Origin: Kazachstania africana CBS 2517
Taxonomy: Eukaryota > Ascomycota > Saccharomycetes > Saccharomycetales > Saccharomycetaceae
Direction: 5' to 3'
NCBI RefSeq assembly: GCF_000304475.1
Contig: NC_018943.1
Span: 744,001-808,000 of the forward strand
DNA: 64,000 nucleotides
The notes beneath the pieces were generated by a model, which saw nothing but the letters and a program-made list of their open reading frames with translations, was not told the origin of the DNA and made no database searches. Numbering within the stretch: position 1 is the first letter of the stretch; every line of letters begins with the position of its first letter. The translations under genes and the position numbers were made by a program. Below are positions 8,859-19,013 of this stretch, one piece after another.

Positions 8859-11800
8859 TCATACCTTACATAATTCAGATATACAACTATTCAGCATGTC
8901 AAAATCATAATAACGAGCCACCTGCTTATACGTTTGAATATCTTGTAAGAAATTCCTATCTGAAATAACCCCTTCCCAGCTACCTGAGCAGTTGCAGTGC
9001 GCACTCATATAGTCTTCCTTAATCTTTTTACACTTGGTACACTTCAAATCTTGCGTATAATACGCTTCGAATTGTGACACTATCTTTTTGATAAGATGTT
9101 CTTGTAGAATTAACTTGTTAAATGCTTTCGGACAATGAGGACAACTGAATATCTTCTCCGGACTGTCCTTACAAAGATCAATATCGGAAACATACGAACA
9201 ATATTCACATATGAATCCGTTAATAGGCATGCTCAAACTAGGATCTTTAAATTCCGATATTTTGGCAAACTCTCTGATTTCGAATATCTTTAATAGTTCC
9301 TTTCTTAATTCTCTTGCTTCCAATAACGTTTTCTGGGATAGAAGCATCACTTGACATAAGCATTTCACTAGTTCAAGAAGAGGGTTTTTCATTTCCAAAT
9401 AGGAACCCGGTAGCTCAGGAAATGCATAATCAGAGGAAAACTCTGGGTCTAATATGAATTCCTGTTGGTTGCGAAATAATTTCTTCATTCTTTTCATCAA
9501 AGAAGTGCCAAAATTTTCTGTGAAACCAGATATCGAAGAGATTTCCTCACTGTTGGCCTTTCCCGCCGTGGAAGCTGGAAGTATTTGTGTAGCTCTTTGT
9601 GTGCCAAGGTGGGATGCCATGTATTTTTCTTTTGTCTTTATCATACTGTCTAGAATAATTGACATCCAATCATCAAACTCTGATTGGAATATAGTAGGTA
9701 AGGCTTTCTTGATTTGCCATTCAGAATATGCGTCAAAATCTTGATCAACCTTGTCTTGTATTTCAGTGCATGCTAAACCACTGTAATTCCACTTATCCAT
9801 CCAAATCAAAACATCCCAATATCTATTTATCTTCAAATCAATATACCTGAATATGGGATTGGCCTTGATAGCCCTAATAGTGTATTGACTGTAAGCGTAG
9901 CAGCTTCCTGGAGAAAACTTGTTCGTTTTCACCAAAAGCCTATTTCTATCAGCATAAAGAACGAATGATCCTAAAGTATCAAATTCATTCATTAGCTGTA
10001 ACATTGACTTTTTGGTCAAATTTTGTACATGGTACCTTAATGAGCCATCAAATAGACCAGAATCAGGACTTTGTACCCAGTTAATGAAAGAGTTCACTAA
10101 TAAATCTGCGGTTAAGTTTTCAGATAAGGCTTCGTCCCACCAGTCCTTTAACATATTTTTCAATACAGAAAGCCCTTGTTCGCTAAATGCATCTTGTACA
10201 AATTCTGTACTGCTACCTGCGCCTTGAAAAGTGTCATAACCGCCATTGGCCAAATCACTGCCCTCTGCTTCATTAATCAAAGTTGAGCCTAAAATAGTAT
10301 TAACGGTCAAATTGCCAACACTAATGTCGAGTACTACATTATCATATATGTCTGGCGTATTTATCTCTGAGAAATTAGAACCATTAATAATCCAGTCGGC
10401 ATTGGGGTCGAAATCCTTTTCAACACCTGCATGATCTGGTAGAGGGCTATCTTCATTCCACCATAATACAACACTTTCATGCTTTAGTCTTCTGGCATAT
10501 AAGATATCTATGACATAGCCCATGTTATTCAATTGCAAATTCCCAATAGGAATATTACTGTACTTTGCGATGTTGATCATATGAGAGATTCCATATCCAC
10601 TCGAAAATAGGTGCTTTACAAGCTTAGAAACCAAGCCGGTCTGCCAGTTTAGTTGAGGAAGTTGCAACTCGTTCATCGTCCATTCGATTACTGGAAGCGT
10701 TTTGAAATGCTTTATACTCTTCAATATGTTTTTGGTATATGGTGATTGTAAAAATAAGATGAATTGCTGACCCTTTTCCTCTTTCATGCCAGAAATTTCT
10801 GAGGCCAAGCTCTTGTTCAACTTATTCAAAACTGTGAAGTACGTAAAATGAAATTGTGTCGTTTCTTTCAACTCAACCCATCTAGTATTCTTGTTGGTAA
10901 TTTTATTGTTCTTCTCGTAAAATTGTTCAAAAGTTTGTCTTATCAATTGCTCACTTATCTCCTGTGCTTCTATTGATGGCTTCAGGACTAAAATGTTCAC
11001 TGAATCTTCCCATGATTTATAGACTGCAAAAAATTCATAGCCAATATTAGTAGAAAGATGTATCAAGTAAGAAACGTCACCATTGTACTTGCTCAAATAT
11101 CTGTCGTTGTTCACCGAGGATAAACTTTTAATGTCAAAACCAGACTGTAAACCTTTCCCCAAGGACCCCATGGCGTTAGAAGAGAAGGCCACCGTTGAAC
11201 CCAGTTCTATAATAGCCCTTTCATTTGCAGGAACCTTTCCCTCAAATATACCCAGCACATTGTCATCATTTAAGATACTCATGTTATTCTCAATTTCTTC
11301 CATGTATGAAGCCTCTGGCAGTGTCAGCCTGAAAATATTATGAGAAGATGAGTCTTTTAATTTAGGATTATTAGGCAAAGTCACATTCACTTTCTCAATT
11401 TGAGAATGTTTTATTTTCCCCAGAGGAACAGCGTCAGTTTTGAATTTGATATATACTGTCTTTGGGACTTTGAATTTAAGAAGTTGAATCTTACCATGAA
11501 TGTACATATAAACATCAAGTACACCAGGATCGCTTGATTGTTTGTATTGAATAATTTCCCAGTTAGCATCAGCATATGATTCGGCCTGTTTTCTAATCAT
11601 AGAACCTAGTGCCGTCCTCTCATTAGAATTTTCAGAGTTACCAAATAGTTGCGTTCTACGTTGTCTGTCTCTTTGTTGAATTTTCCATTTAATCTTTTGA
11701 TAATTGAGCCACTCAGCATAATCTCCATCAATGGAAGGTACATTGGACGGTAGAGCCAAATGCTGCTCTTCTATCTCCTTCATAGATTTTCTTTTTTTAT

Positions 11801-14800
11801 TTTGCTTTGCTTTAATCGTTGTTCGAGCAATCTTAAGTTTTTTCATTTCGTCATCTTCCTTGAATAAGTCTTCAATGTCTTTGACCTTTCCAGATTTTGG
11901 AGCCTTAGAGGTTTTGCTGAAGAATTTGTTTAGAGAAGTTTGCTTGAATTTGTCTTCCCTTATTAGAATCTTCTTTCTTAGCCAATCAGGATGTTCAATC
12001 CTTGGAACTGGATTAGGAACGTTTTGTAATGCAGCTGGTATGGTGATAATCTTTTGAATTGTTGACGCCAATCTTTCTCTATAGTAGGCCCAATCAATGA
12101 TACCTCTGATATCAAAGTCATCCAAATTCGGGTCTGAAAGCCAACGTCTTAAAAAGCCTCTCTTTACCGAGATATCAGTTGAGAAAATGGCAACGGGGAT
12201 TGCCCTTTCTGTAACAGGAGCACCAACTGGTCTATTGCTAATAATATACTTACATTGTAAACCTTTATCCTTCACCATATCTTCTCCTAAAAATTCACCT
12301 AATCTTTTTGCAGTTGTGATAGATGTAGATTTCTGTCCTTCATATTCTTTTAAGGTTTTAGACATACTTCTGTTCTCACAAATCAAATCAATCAAATCCT
12401 CATCCTCTAACATAGCACCATGAGTATCAAGAACATCTAACCACCTATTTGCAACATTAGCAACTGCAGTGTAACAACTTTCTAACGAATTACCTTCCAA
12501 AAAGACTTTGAAAATATCACTCTGAAAATTCTTGATCAATTGCAGTTCACCACGCCTCTTCAATTCGAACCCTTTTAATTCAGCTAAGGTACCATCTTCA
12601 TTAAAAACGGCATATCTTTTCTTGATACCTTTCCCCTCTTCTTTAGAGGTGGGTAGAATCATTGCTTTATAAGGACCATCGACTTCGAAAAAAATGGAAT
12701 TTTCACTGTGCGTTTCGTATTTATGCTTCAATGGATCACTCAATGTTTGGTATTGATGATTTGTAAATTTTTGATGGACTTTATAATTCAGCATGGAACA
12801 TGGATATGATAAAAATAATTTTTTCCCATTATCTAGTTGGAAGAAAAAGTTTTCTGGGAAAGACTTTGGTAAAATACACCAAATACCATCAGTATCCAAT
12901 TCTAATGGTCTACCAATTTTTTCAACAACAGATCTTGCCATTTGAATAATTGTAGCACCCGTTAAACATGTAATACCTGCCATTTCCATAGAATACCACC
13001 TCGAACCTTTTCTCATAACATAGCCATAGAAAGAGTTTAAAATAACTTTATGTGCTAGTTGCAACGAATCATACAGAACGACCATTTTTTTTGCCTCGTC
13101 TTTGGCATGCTTATCAGAAGAATCAATTGCAGATACTTTACCTTTCCACGTTTTGGCTAAACCTTTGAACTCGTATCTTCTATCACGAAATGAACGGACT
13201 GTATTGACATAGAAAGGATTTTCTCTTTGACATACAATAGCTTCTCTTTCTACCACTTCTGACACTTTAACTCTATGATATACCTTTTTACAATATTCTG
13301 TCAGGCGCTTTTTTATATGTTGCACTTGATCACTATAGCTTAATTCATCAAAGCTTAAATAAGGTTTTTTGGAATATTTGTTCTTATTTGGGAACGTTTC
13401 ATTTTGTAAAGCTCTCTTAATCATATTGTATTCATCCATTTTAGCAGGGAAAAATTCACCACGCCAGGCCCACTTCAATTTTCTTTGACATGTACTACCT
13501 GGTCTGTTAAAATCGCAGCTCGCACAATCTCTCTCTGTCTTAATACTATCTGGTTGCAATCTGTTTGTTGCCATGATATTAGGGTACATGGATGCAACAT
13601 CAACATGATAGATCAGTGGCAATTCATATCTCTTGACGTTATTTTTCAAATCTAATAATTGTTCAGTGATCTTGTCCTTGATTTCATCAAAGTTCATCAC
13701 TTTATCAACACTAGATTTATTTTCTGTTTCTATGCAAAATTTCAGAGCATGTGGCAAGTCCTCTAGCAAGTCATCGATAGTTGCAGGATCCACAGAAAAA
13801 TGATTTTTGATGTCACTTCTAAACACACCAGCTTCTAGGGATTCGACGTGACCACCCACATAAGTTTCAGTCTCCAGAAGGTGGCCATCATAGAATCGTT
13901 CAAGAGGGTCAGTGTGCTTATTTGGTAGTAGAATACCATGGTCATATGCTTGAACCATTAAAAGCATTTCACACAAGGTACCTGTACCTTTTCTGAGAAC
14001 TTCGTCTGGATTCAATGGAATAATAGTACAAAGAGAGAAAATGAAGGGATGAACGTACTTCATATATAGATAATAGGTTGCAACAGCATCAGAGACAGAA
14101 TATTCTGATAGATGTTGTGGTTTTTCATAGGCATAGGGTGTCATTAATTCTGGATCCAATTCGATTGGATTATAACCCAATTTGGCTTGTGTGACAGCTT
14201 TTAAACCTTGGGAACCCTGAGGTAAGTATGAATCACGCTTAACCCATCTGTAACAATCCATATGCGAACAATATGATGACTTATATTCACCCTCTGAGTC
14301 TGGTGCAAACCCAATTTCATCGAACATATCAAGACCATGGATCTTAGCTCTGGTTTCAACGAATGGCCAATCGAAGAAATCACCATTGAATGTAGCTATA
14401 ACTGTTGGTCGTACGTCTCTTATATGTTCAAAAAATCTTTGTAATAATGCTAATTCGTCTGCTTCATTAAATATTGAAAATTGACCATGATATTCGGGTT
14501 TTGGCGTATATTCGAAATCTTCAATATCTTCTGAAATAATTTCTCTGTTGGTAATTAAGTAACCTTCACCATCAATCATGTACGAAATCATCATAATTTG
14601 ATCCACAGCAGCGTCAGGAAATTTCAGTGGGGGCTTTGTAGTTTCGATATCGAATGCAAGGACCACTGGATCGGCAAATGCTACCTTTTCAGTGCATTCT
14701 AGGAAACCAGCAGATGATACTTTATACCACTTACCAACACGAATATTTTTATCGATTGAGACACGGACATGATAAGGGACATCGTATTCTCTTATGTCTT

Positions 14801-15476
14801 CAATACATTGTTTAGCATCTTTACGCACATTTGCTTGAGCCTTTTTGTAAACATTTCTCTGTGTATTATTGTTTTGATTATCCAGTAATATAGGTCGCAG
14901 TAATTTTCTTGCTTCAAATAAATGATTTGAGTTGATGAAGCTCAGTTTAATTAGAGTTCTTTTGAGACCCAGAAGATGGTTATCTAGGGCTAAATCATCT
15001 TTTTGAATGATATCAATGGATTTAAGACAAGATTCTAGATATTTTTTTAAAAATTCTTCCACTTCATTTACCATCGAATCATCATTAACTGCTATGAAGA
15101 AATAGGGATCAAAAACAATTGACGATTTGAAACTACCACCTTCTTCATCTAAGAAATAACAGTCTATACCAGCGACACCTTTATTGCTACCACTATTGGC
15201 GGTTGATTCATTAGAAATCATGGTAGGATGGATATTGATTAACCAGCCCACACGTCCTGGAACTTGACTTATGTTATCTACATCCACCTTACCATTAAAT
15301 TGAGGAGGAGTATACCTTTCGAACCCCATAATGGAATCTAGATCATCCACTTTCGCAGCTTGCATCAGCTGCTGAGCAGTAAGGGCATAACTGTTGTTGG
15401 CGTTAAACCCTGAGGAATTGGGTCTAGTGTTTCTGACAAATCTTGCCGTAGCTGAGCCCTTATTTCTGCCTGACAT
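8859..15476 (-). CDS. POL2: DNA polymerase epsilon catalytic subunit
   Basis: A 2205-residue family B polymerase (S. cerevisiae 2222) that copies the leading strand at nuclear replication forks. Exonuclease motifs: FDIETTKPP near residue 275, TFNGDFFDWPF near 370, and SVSDAVATYYLY near 460. Polymerase motif A DVASMYPN lies near 624, motif B NSFYGYVMRKGSRWYSMEM near 815, and motif C LDTDGIW near 860, all with their catalytic acids. The C-terminal half carries the inactive second polymerase module and ends with two cysteine clusters (CEYCSY...CPHC and CTKCKK...CNC, about 2090-2185). The N terminus has the PIP-free low-complexity start typical of the family. An MCB box lies 80 bases upstream. 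Confidence 0.98.
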   Translation of the reverse strand: MSGRNKGSATARFVRNTRPNSSGFNANNSYALTAQQLMQAAKVDDLDSIMGFERYTPPQFNGKVDVDNISQVPGRVGWLINIHPTMISNESTANSGSNKGVAGIDCYFLDEEGGSFKSSIVFDPYFFIAVNDDSMVNEVEEFLKKYLESCLKSIDIIQKDDLALDNHLLGLKRTLIKLSFINSNHLFEARKLLRPILLDNQNNNTQRNVYKKAQANVRKDAKQCIEDIREYDVPYHVRVSIDKNIRVGKWYKVSSAGFLECTEKVAFADPVVLAFDIETTKPPLKFPDAAVDQIMMISYMIDGEGYLITNREIISEDIEDFEYTPKPEYHGQFSIFNEADELALLQRFFEHIRDVRPTVIATFNGDFFDWPFVETRAKIHGLDMFDEIGFAPDSEGEYKSSYCSHMDCYRWVKRDSYLPQGSQGLKAVTQAKLGYNPIELDPELMTPYAYEKPQHLSEYSVSDAVATYYLYMKYVHPFIFSLCTIIPLNPDEVLRKGTGTLCEMLLMVQAYDHGILLPNKHTDPLERFYDGHLLETETYVGGHVESLEAGVFRSDIKNHFSVDPATIDDLLEDLPHALKFCIETENKSSVDKVMNFDEIKDKITEQLLDLKNNVKRYELPLIYHVDVASMYPNIMATNRLQPDSIKTERDCASCDFNRPGSTCQRKLKWAWRGEFFPAKMDEYNMIKRALQNETFPNKNKYSKKPYLSFDELSYSDQVQHIKKRLTEYCKKVYHRVKVSEVVEREAIVCQRENPFYVNTVRSFRDRRYEFKGLAKTWKGKVSAIDSSDKHAKDEAKKMVVLYDSLQLAHKVILNSFYGYVMRKGSRWYSMEMAGITCLTGATIIQMARSVVEKIGRPLELDTDGIWCILPKSFPENFFFQLDNGKKLFLSYPCSMLNYKVHQKFTNHQYQTLSDPLKHKYETHSENSIFFEVDGPYKAMILPTSKEEGKGIKKRYAVFNEDGTLAELKGFELKRRGELQLIKNFQSDIFKVFLEGNSLESCYTAVANVANRWLDVLDTHGAMLEDEDLIDLICENRSMSKTLKEYEGQKSTSITTAKRLGEFLGEDMVKDKGLQCKYIISNRPVGAPVTERAIPVAIFSTDISVKRGFLRRWLSDPNLDDFDIRGIIDWAYYRERLASTIQKIITIPAALQNVPNPVPRIEHPDWLRKKILIREDKFKQTSLNKFFSKTSKAPKSGKVKDIEDLFKEDDEMKKLKIARTTIKAKQNKKRKSMKEIEEQHLALPSNVPSIDGDYAEWLNYQKIKWKIQQRDRQRRTQLFGNSENSNERTALGSMIRKQAESYADANWEIIQYKQSSDPGVLDVYMYIHGKIQLLKFKVPKTVYIKFKTDAVPLGKIKHSQIEKVNVTLPNNPKLKDSSSHNIFRLTLPEASYMEEIENNMSILNDDNVLGIFEGKVPANERAIIELGSTVAFSSNAMGSLGKGLQSGFDIKSLSSVNNDRYLSKYNGDVSYLIHLSTNIGYEFFAVYKSWEDSVNILVLKPSIEAQEISEQLIRQTFEQFYEKNNKITNKNTRWVELKETTQFHFTYFTVLNKLNKSLASEISGMKEEKGQQFILFLQSPYTKNILKSIKHFKTLPVIEWTMNELQLPQLNWQTGLVSKLVKHLFSSGYGISHMINIAKYSNIPIGNLQLNNMGYVIDILYARRLKHESVVLWWNEDSPLPDHAGVEKDFDPNADWIINGSNFSEINTPDIYDNVVLDISVGNLTVNTILGSTLINEAEGSDLANGGYDTFQGAGSSTEFVQDAFSEQGLSVLKNMLKDWWDEALSENLTADLLVNSFINWVQSPDSGLFDGSLRYHVQNLTKKSMLQLMNEFDTLGSFVLYADRNRLLVKTNKFSPGSCYAYSQYTIRAIKANPIFRYIDLKINRYWDVLIWMDKWNYSGLACTEIQDKVDQDFDAYSEWQIKKALPTIFQSEFDDWMSIILDSMIKTKEKYMASHLGTQRATQILPASTAGKANSEEISSISGFTENFGTSLMKRMKKLFRNQQEFILDPEFSSDYAFPELPGSYLEMKNPLLELVKCLCQVMLLSQKTLLEARELRKELLKIFEIREFAKISEFKDPSLSMPINGFICEYCSYVSDIDLCKDSPEKIFSCPHCPKAFNKLILQEHLIKKIVSQFEAYYTQDLKCTKCKKIKEDYMSAHCNCSGSWEGVISDRNFLQDIQTYKQVARYYDFDMLNSCISELCKV

Positions 15477-15554
15477 AGTAGAGTAACGGACACTATATTG
15501 GATGAGTTTGATACCTTAATGTAATTGATATTACACGTTATATAAATGAACTTT

Positions 15555-15560
15555 ACGCGT
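15555..15560. promoter_or_regulatory. MCB box (ACGCGT) at POL2
   Basis: A perfect MluI cell-cycle box about 80 bases upstream of the POL2 ATG. MBF (Mbp1/Swi6) binds such boxes to switch on replication genes at G1/S, and POL2 is a known target in S. cerevisiae. Function here is inferred. Confidence 0.75.
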
Positions 15561-16013
15561 TTAGTTGCATTTTTTTGCAATATCACGCTCGAGTTCGTGA
15601 ACAATGACCATTAATATACCCAAAAGAGGTAAGGTGTCGGGGCTGCCTCCAGCTAGCAGATTCATCAGCAATATGATCAAGCCAATTTGCCATGCTTCGG
15701 AAGTTATATGACTGGATAGTGACCATTGCAGTGAATCATAGAATTTGTTTACATTTAAGAAACCCTTATTGGTTGTGTCAGAAATATGACCAGAAGAAAG
15801 GAATGCAAAAACGAGGAAAGTTATATAGAAAACCTTGAAATATTGGAGTCTCCGTTTACATTAGCAGTACTGGCTGCTAATGTGTATTGTGCAGCCCATC
15901 AGGATCTGTTCAGCCATTCGCCATGTATAAATCTTATCAGAGAAAGACAATTCGAATAAACCTTCATGAAACACAACCGGCAAACATTTAAAGATGCATA
16001 CTATCTCAAGTAG
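15561..16013 (-). pseudogene. Unrecognised membrane-protein-like frame broken by a TAA
   Basis: On the minus strand one frame is open for 99 codons (15860 down to the stop at 15561-15563). After a single in-frame TAA at 15861-15863 the same frame is open for another 50 codons up to 16013. The distal part encodes hydrophobic segments (around FYITFLVFAFL and IGLIILLMNLL) and ends with the charged tail VHELERDIAKK. The upstream part has an ATG at 15915-15917. A second frame is also open over part of the upstream half, so a frameshift rather than a stop is possible. No full ATG-to-stop gene exists as read. I do not recognise the family. It could be a decayed gene, an intron-containing gene whose first exon I cannot find, or chance. 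Its stop codon abuts the POL2 MCB box. Confidence 0.4.
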
Positions 16014-16229
16014 TCATGTTGCCGCCCATTGAAGTTCAATTTGAACTAAAGTCGCCCGCCAGTCCCAGTTTTCTAATTAATGAGTTAGGTGGGGTAACCC
16101 GCACTTAGGCCGCAATTTCAAAATTTCAATGTCTTGGTGGGAAGAGCGAAAAAGAAGAACAAGTGAATGGTTTGATTTATATATAGACGAGATATTATTG
16201 CAAGCTTTACGGACAAGCGCTAAGTACCA

Positions 16230-17102
16230 ATGTCATACAACCCATACGCATATGCGCCTGATAATGGCCAACCGGTGACTGATAGATTTGCACAACACCC
16301 TCAGGCTCAGCAACAAACCAATGAATTGCCAAAACAGCCAAGTCCAGGAAACAATTTCAAATTACATGATCCAAGAAACACAATGGCTTTCCAATTAGGT
16401 CAGTCGGCATTTTCGAATTTCATAGGTCAGGAAAATTTCAATCAATTCCAAGAGACTGTGATGAATAGGGCAAATACTTCTATGATTTCTCACTATTTTC
16501 AAGTTTCCACATCTTACGTTTTAACCAAGATGAAACTGATTTTAATTCCATTTCTAAACAAGAACAATTGGGCTCGTATCATGAACGGCAACGGTAGCTT
16601 CCTGACACCAGTAGAAGATGCTAATTCCCCTGATCTTTACATTCCAATTATGGGGTTAATCACATACATCTTAATCTGGAACATTAAGGAAGGTTTGAAT
16701 GGATCTTTTAACCCTGAAAATCTATACTATAAATTATCATCTACCTTGGCATTTGTCACTTTGGATTTAATAATCCTGAAAATTGGATTATATTTATTAG
16801 TCAATACCAATTCTCCAGTCACAAGCATCTTAGAATTGACATGTTATGTAGGTTACAAATTCATCCCACTGAGTATTGTCTTATTGTGCCCTGTCGATCC
16901 AAAATGGGTTGTGCTCATCGCTAAGATGTATTTATTCATATCATTAGGTGTTTTCCTGCTTAGATCTATCAAATTCAATCTATTCATTGGTGACAACAAT
17001 GATATCAATACAGTGAGTAAATCAGTAGTGAAAAAATGTAACTATTTTCTATTTGTATACGGATTCTTCTGGCAAAGTATATTAATGTGGTTGATGGGAT
17101 AG
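16230..17102 (+). CDS. YIF1: Yif1, Golgi/ER vesicle membrane protein
   Basis: A 290-residue multi-pass protein of the Yip1-interacting factor family, which works with Yip1 and Yos1 in the budding of COPII vesicles and binds Rab GTPases. The first about 60 residues are cytosolic and rich in Q, N and P (MSYNPYAYAP start). The conserved block DPRNTMAFQLGQSAFSNFIG follows, and about five hydrophobic segments fill 140-288. It is slightly shorter than the S. cerevisiae protein (314). Position between POL2 and PDR17 matches YNL263C. Confidence 0.95.
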   Translation: MSYNPYAYAPDNGQPVTDRFAQHPQAQQQTNELPKQPSPGNNFKLHDPRNTMAFQLGQSAFSNFIGQENFNQFQETVMNRANTSMISHYFQVSTSYVLTKMKLILIPFLNKNNWARIMNGNGSFLTPVEDANSPDLYIPIMGLITYILIWNIKEGLNGSFNPENLYYKLSSTLAFVTLDLIILKIGLYLLVNTNSPVTSILELTCYVGYKFIPLSIVLLCPVDPKWVVLIAKMYLFISLGVFLLRSIKFNLFIGDNNDINTVSKSVVKKCNYFLFVYGFFWQSILMWLMG

Positions 17103-17775
17103 AGTTCAAGAATGATAAAAGACAGTTGGAAAGCTAAAAGAGTACAATCAATACAACTAACAGCAGTGTATATTATCCTACTCACACATGCGCAGTCATT
17201 CTGCGTACTAAAAAGCTCTGTATATAGCGTTTTCACTTTTTTTTTAAAACTCAAGTAATAAAAACTCAACCTGACCCATGCGCTGTCAAACAGACTTTTC
17301 ATGCAGGGTTCTCTTGTATAACTTTTTTTCAATAAACGACCAGCAAGTTAACTTCCGTTAATCTAAAAGAGGTGTTTTTTTTAAACCGACTTGCATTCCA
17401 AAGAGAGGAAAATCCGGCAGCCGTGAAACTCATCATCCACGCGTTCGTGGTGGCACTGGTTGTAAGGTCCTTGCAGCTTCCCAAAAATTTAGAGCTCCGT
17501 GCAGTTCTACTCAAGAGATTGTCGGTTGAATAGTTGGCTTACTGTTCCAACGTCTTCCACTTTCTCCATGGAACAATGATTTGTCAATATCAATTTTTTT
17601 TTTTTTTTTACACTAAATTAGTATTGAGGGAATTCTTGTTGTATCCATCCATCTCATCTCAAATCTATATAAACATACACAAGCCGTGGTATTGCAACGT
17701 AAATATATCAACTCTCATCTCTGGCTTCTTAATTTTTTTGTAGGACTATCAACTGAAATAAAATAGACGTTAAAG
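17103..17775. other. YIF1-PDR17 intergenic region
   Basis: 673 bases serving as the PDR17 promoter. It holds a T-run near 17596-17609 and a TATA box at 17666-17674. A 61-codon minus-strand frame (17329-17514) has no recognisable similarity. The motif TCCGTGCA at 17496-17503 resembles, but does not match, the Pdr1/Pdr3 element. Confidence 0.5.
17666..17674 (+). promoter_or_regulatory. PDR17 TATA box
   Basis: TATATAAAC lies about 105 bases upstream of the PDR17 ATG, the usual distance window for a yeast TATA element. Confidence 0.5.
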
Positions 17776-18816
17776 ATGGGTCTATTCTCTAAGAAGGCAG
17801 AACTTAATACTCCAAATACCAATAAAGATCAACTTATTAAAATTGATCAAGTGTTTCCATTAACCAATAGATCGCATCCACCTAAGAGACTGCGTAAATT
17901 GACAGAGGAACAATTCAGCAAGTACAATGAGGTTCTTTCTCATTTTAAAGATGAATCGCTTACTTTGCCAATTTCTACAGATCCCTCATCTGATAAACTT
18001 CCTTTAAATTCTTGGGAAATGTTTTGGCTTTCTCGAGAATGCATATATAGATACTTGAAAGCTCAGAAATGGAATGTCGCTAATGCTATAAAGGCTCTTA
18101 CGAACACACTAACATGGAGAAGAGAAAGTGGCCTTGTTAAAGGTATAAATAAGCAATTAGATCCAAATGAAATTGGAATCGAAAACGAAACAGGTAAAGA
18201 AGTTATTTTGGGCTACGATTACAGTGACCGCCCCGTATTCTACATGAGAAACGGTAGACAAAATACTGAATCCTCCTTTAGACAAGTTCAACATTTAATC
18301 TTCATGGCCGAAAGAACCGTCATGCTATGCCCACAAGGTGTCGATTCAATGAGTGTACTAGTTGATTTCAAGAAATATAAAGGCCCAGGTATCATCAGTG
18401 ACAAAGCACCTCCTGTTTCAATAGCAAAGGCTTGTTTAGGCGCGTTTGAAAATCATTATCCAGAAAGACTGGGAAGAATGTTGTTCACTAACATTCCTTG
18501 GTTCATTTGGGCTTTTATCAAGTTAATGTACCCATTTTTGGATCCAGATACAAAAGAGAAGGTCGTTTTCGATGAACCATTCGAAAAATACGTTGATCCA
18601 AAACAATTAGACTCTCTTTATAACGGTTTAGTGGACTTCCAATACAGCCATAAACTTTACTGGCCAGATTTTGTCGAAAAGACAGAAGCACTTTACCAAA
18701 AACAATATGAGAGATTTGTCAAATTTGGCGGTGTGATTGGTCTAAGTGAATTCGACTTCAAGGGAGACCACGACGAAATGATCTACCCTGTTGATTGTGA
18801 CATGACTAAGATATAG
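17776..18816 (+). CDS. PDR17: Sec14-like phosphatidylinositol transfer protein Pdr17
   Basis: A 346-residue Sec14-homologue (S. cerevisiae Pdr17 about 350). It affects phospholipid composition, phosphatidylserine decarboxylation and drug resistance. Residues about 70-125 form the CRAL-TRIO N-terminal helices (RECIYRYLKAQKWNVANA). The lipid-binding CRAL-TRIO domain follows (VLVDFKKYKGPG, AFENHYPERLGRMLFTNIPW). The paralogue PDR16 is similar; the choice of PDR17 rests on neighbours YIF1 and IST1. Confidence 0.92.
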   Translation: MGLFSKKAELNTPNTNKDQLIKIDQVFPLTNRSHPPKRLRKLTEEQFSKYNEVLSHFKDESLTLPISTDPSSDKLPLNSWEMFWLSRECIYRYLKAQKWNVANAIKALTNTLTWRRESGLVKGINKQLDPNEIGIENETGKEVILGYDYSDRPVFYMRNGRQNTESSFRQVQHLIFMAERTVMLCPQGVDSMSVLVDFKKYKGPGIISDKAPPVSIAKACLGAFENHYPERLGRMLFTNIPWFIWAFIKLMYPFLDPDTKEKVVFDEPFEKYVDPKQLDSLYNGLVDFQYSHKLYWPDFVEKTEALYQKQYERFVKFGGVIGLSEFDFKGDHDEMIYPVDCDMTKI

Positions 18817-18885
18817 ATTACTGCATCCCACCTTGCCATTTCTTTATACAGACATCTGCATATAATGCTTAATAAATTCTTTTAA

Positions 18886-18903
18886 ATATATATATATATA
18901 TAT
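18886..18903. repeat. (AT)n microsatellite
   Basis: Alternating A and T for about 18 bases just downstream of PDR17, possibly part of its 3' end-processing signals. Confidence 0.8.
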
Positions 18904-19013
18904 TGATATATTGCAGTATATTACGGCGAGCCTAGTTAAAAAAATGAAAGTTAAATATTACGACCTTAGACATTTCAAAGCGGATCTCAATAATAGAATT
19001 AAGGACAATAGGA

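Larger units (their letters stand above)
15477..16229. other. POL2-YIF1 divergent intergenic region
   Basis: 753 bases shared by two divergent promoters. It contains an MCB site near POL2 and, unexpectedly, an open but TAA-interrupted frame on the minus strand (described separately). The YIF1-proximal part has a TATA-like TATATATAG stretch near 16180. Confidence 0.6.

Noticed and set aside
17496..17503. Pdr1/Pdr3 element upstream of PDR17
   Set aside because: TCCGTGCA does not match the accepted PDRE variants at the last bases.
17329..17514. 61-codon minus-strand frame upstream of PDR17
   Set aside because: No recognisable similarity and short enough to be chance.
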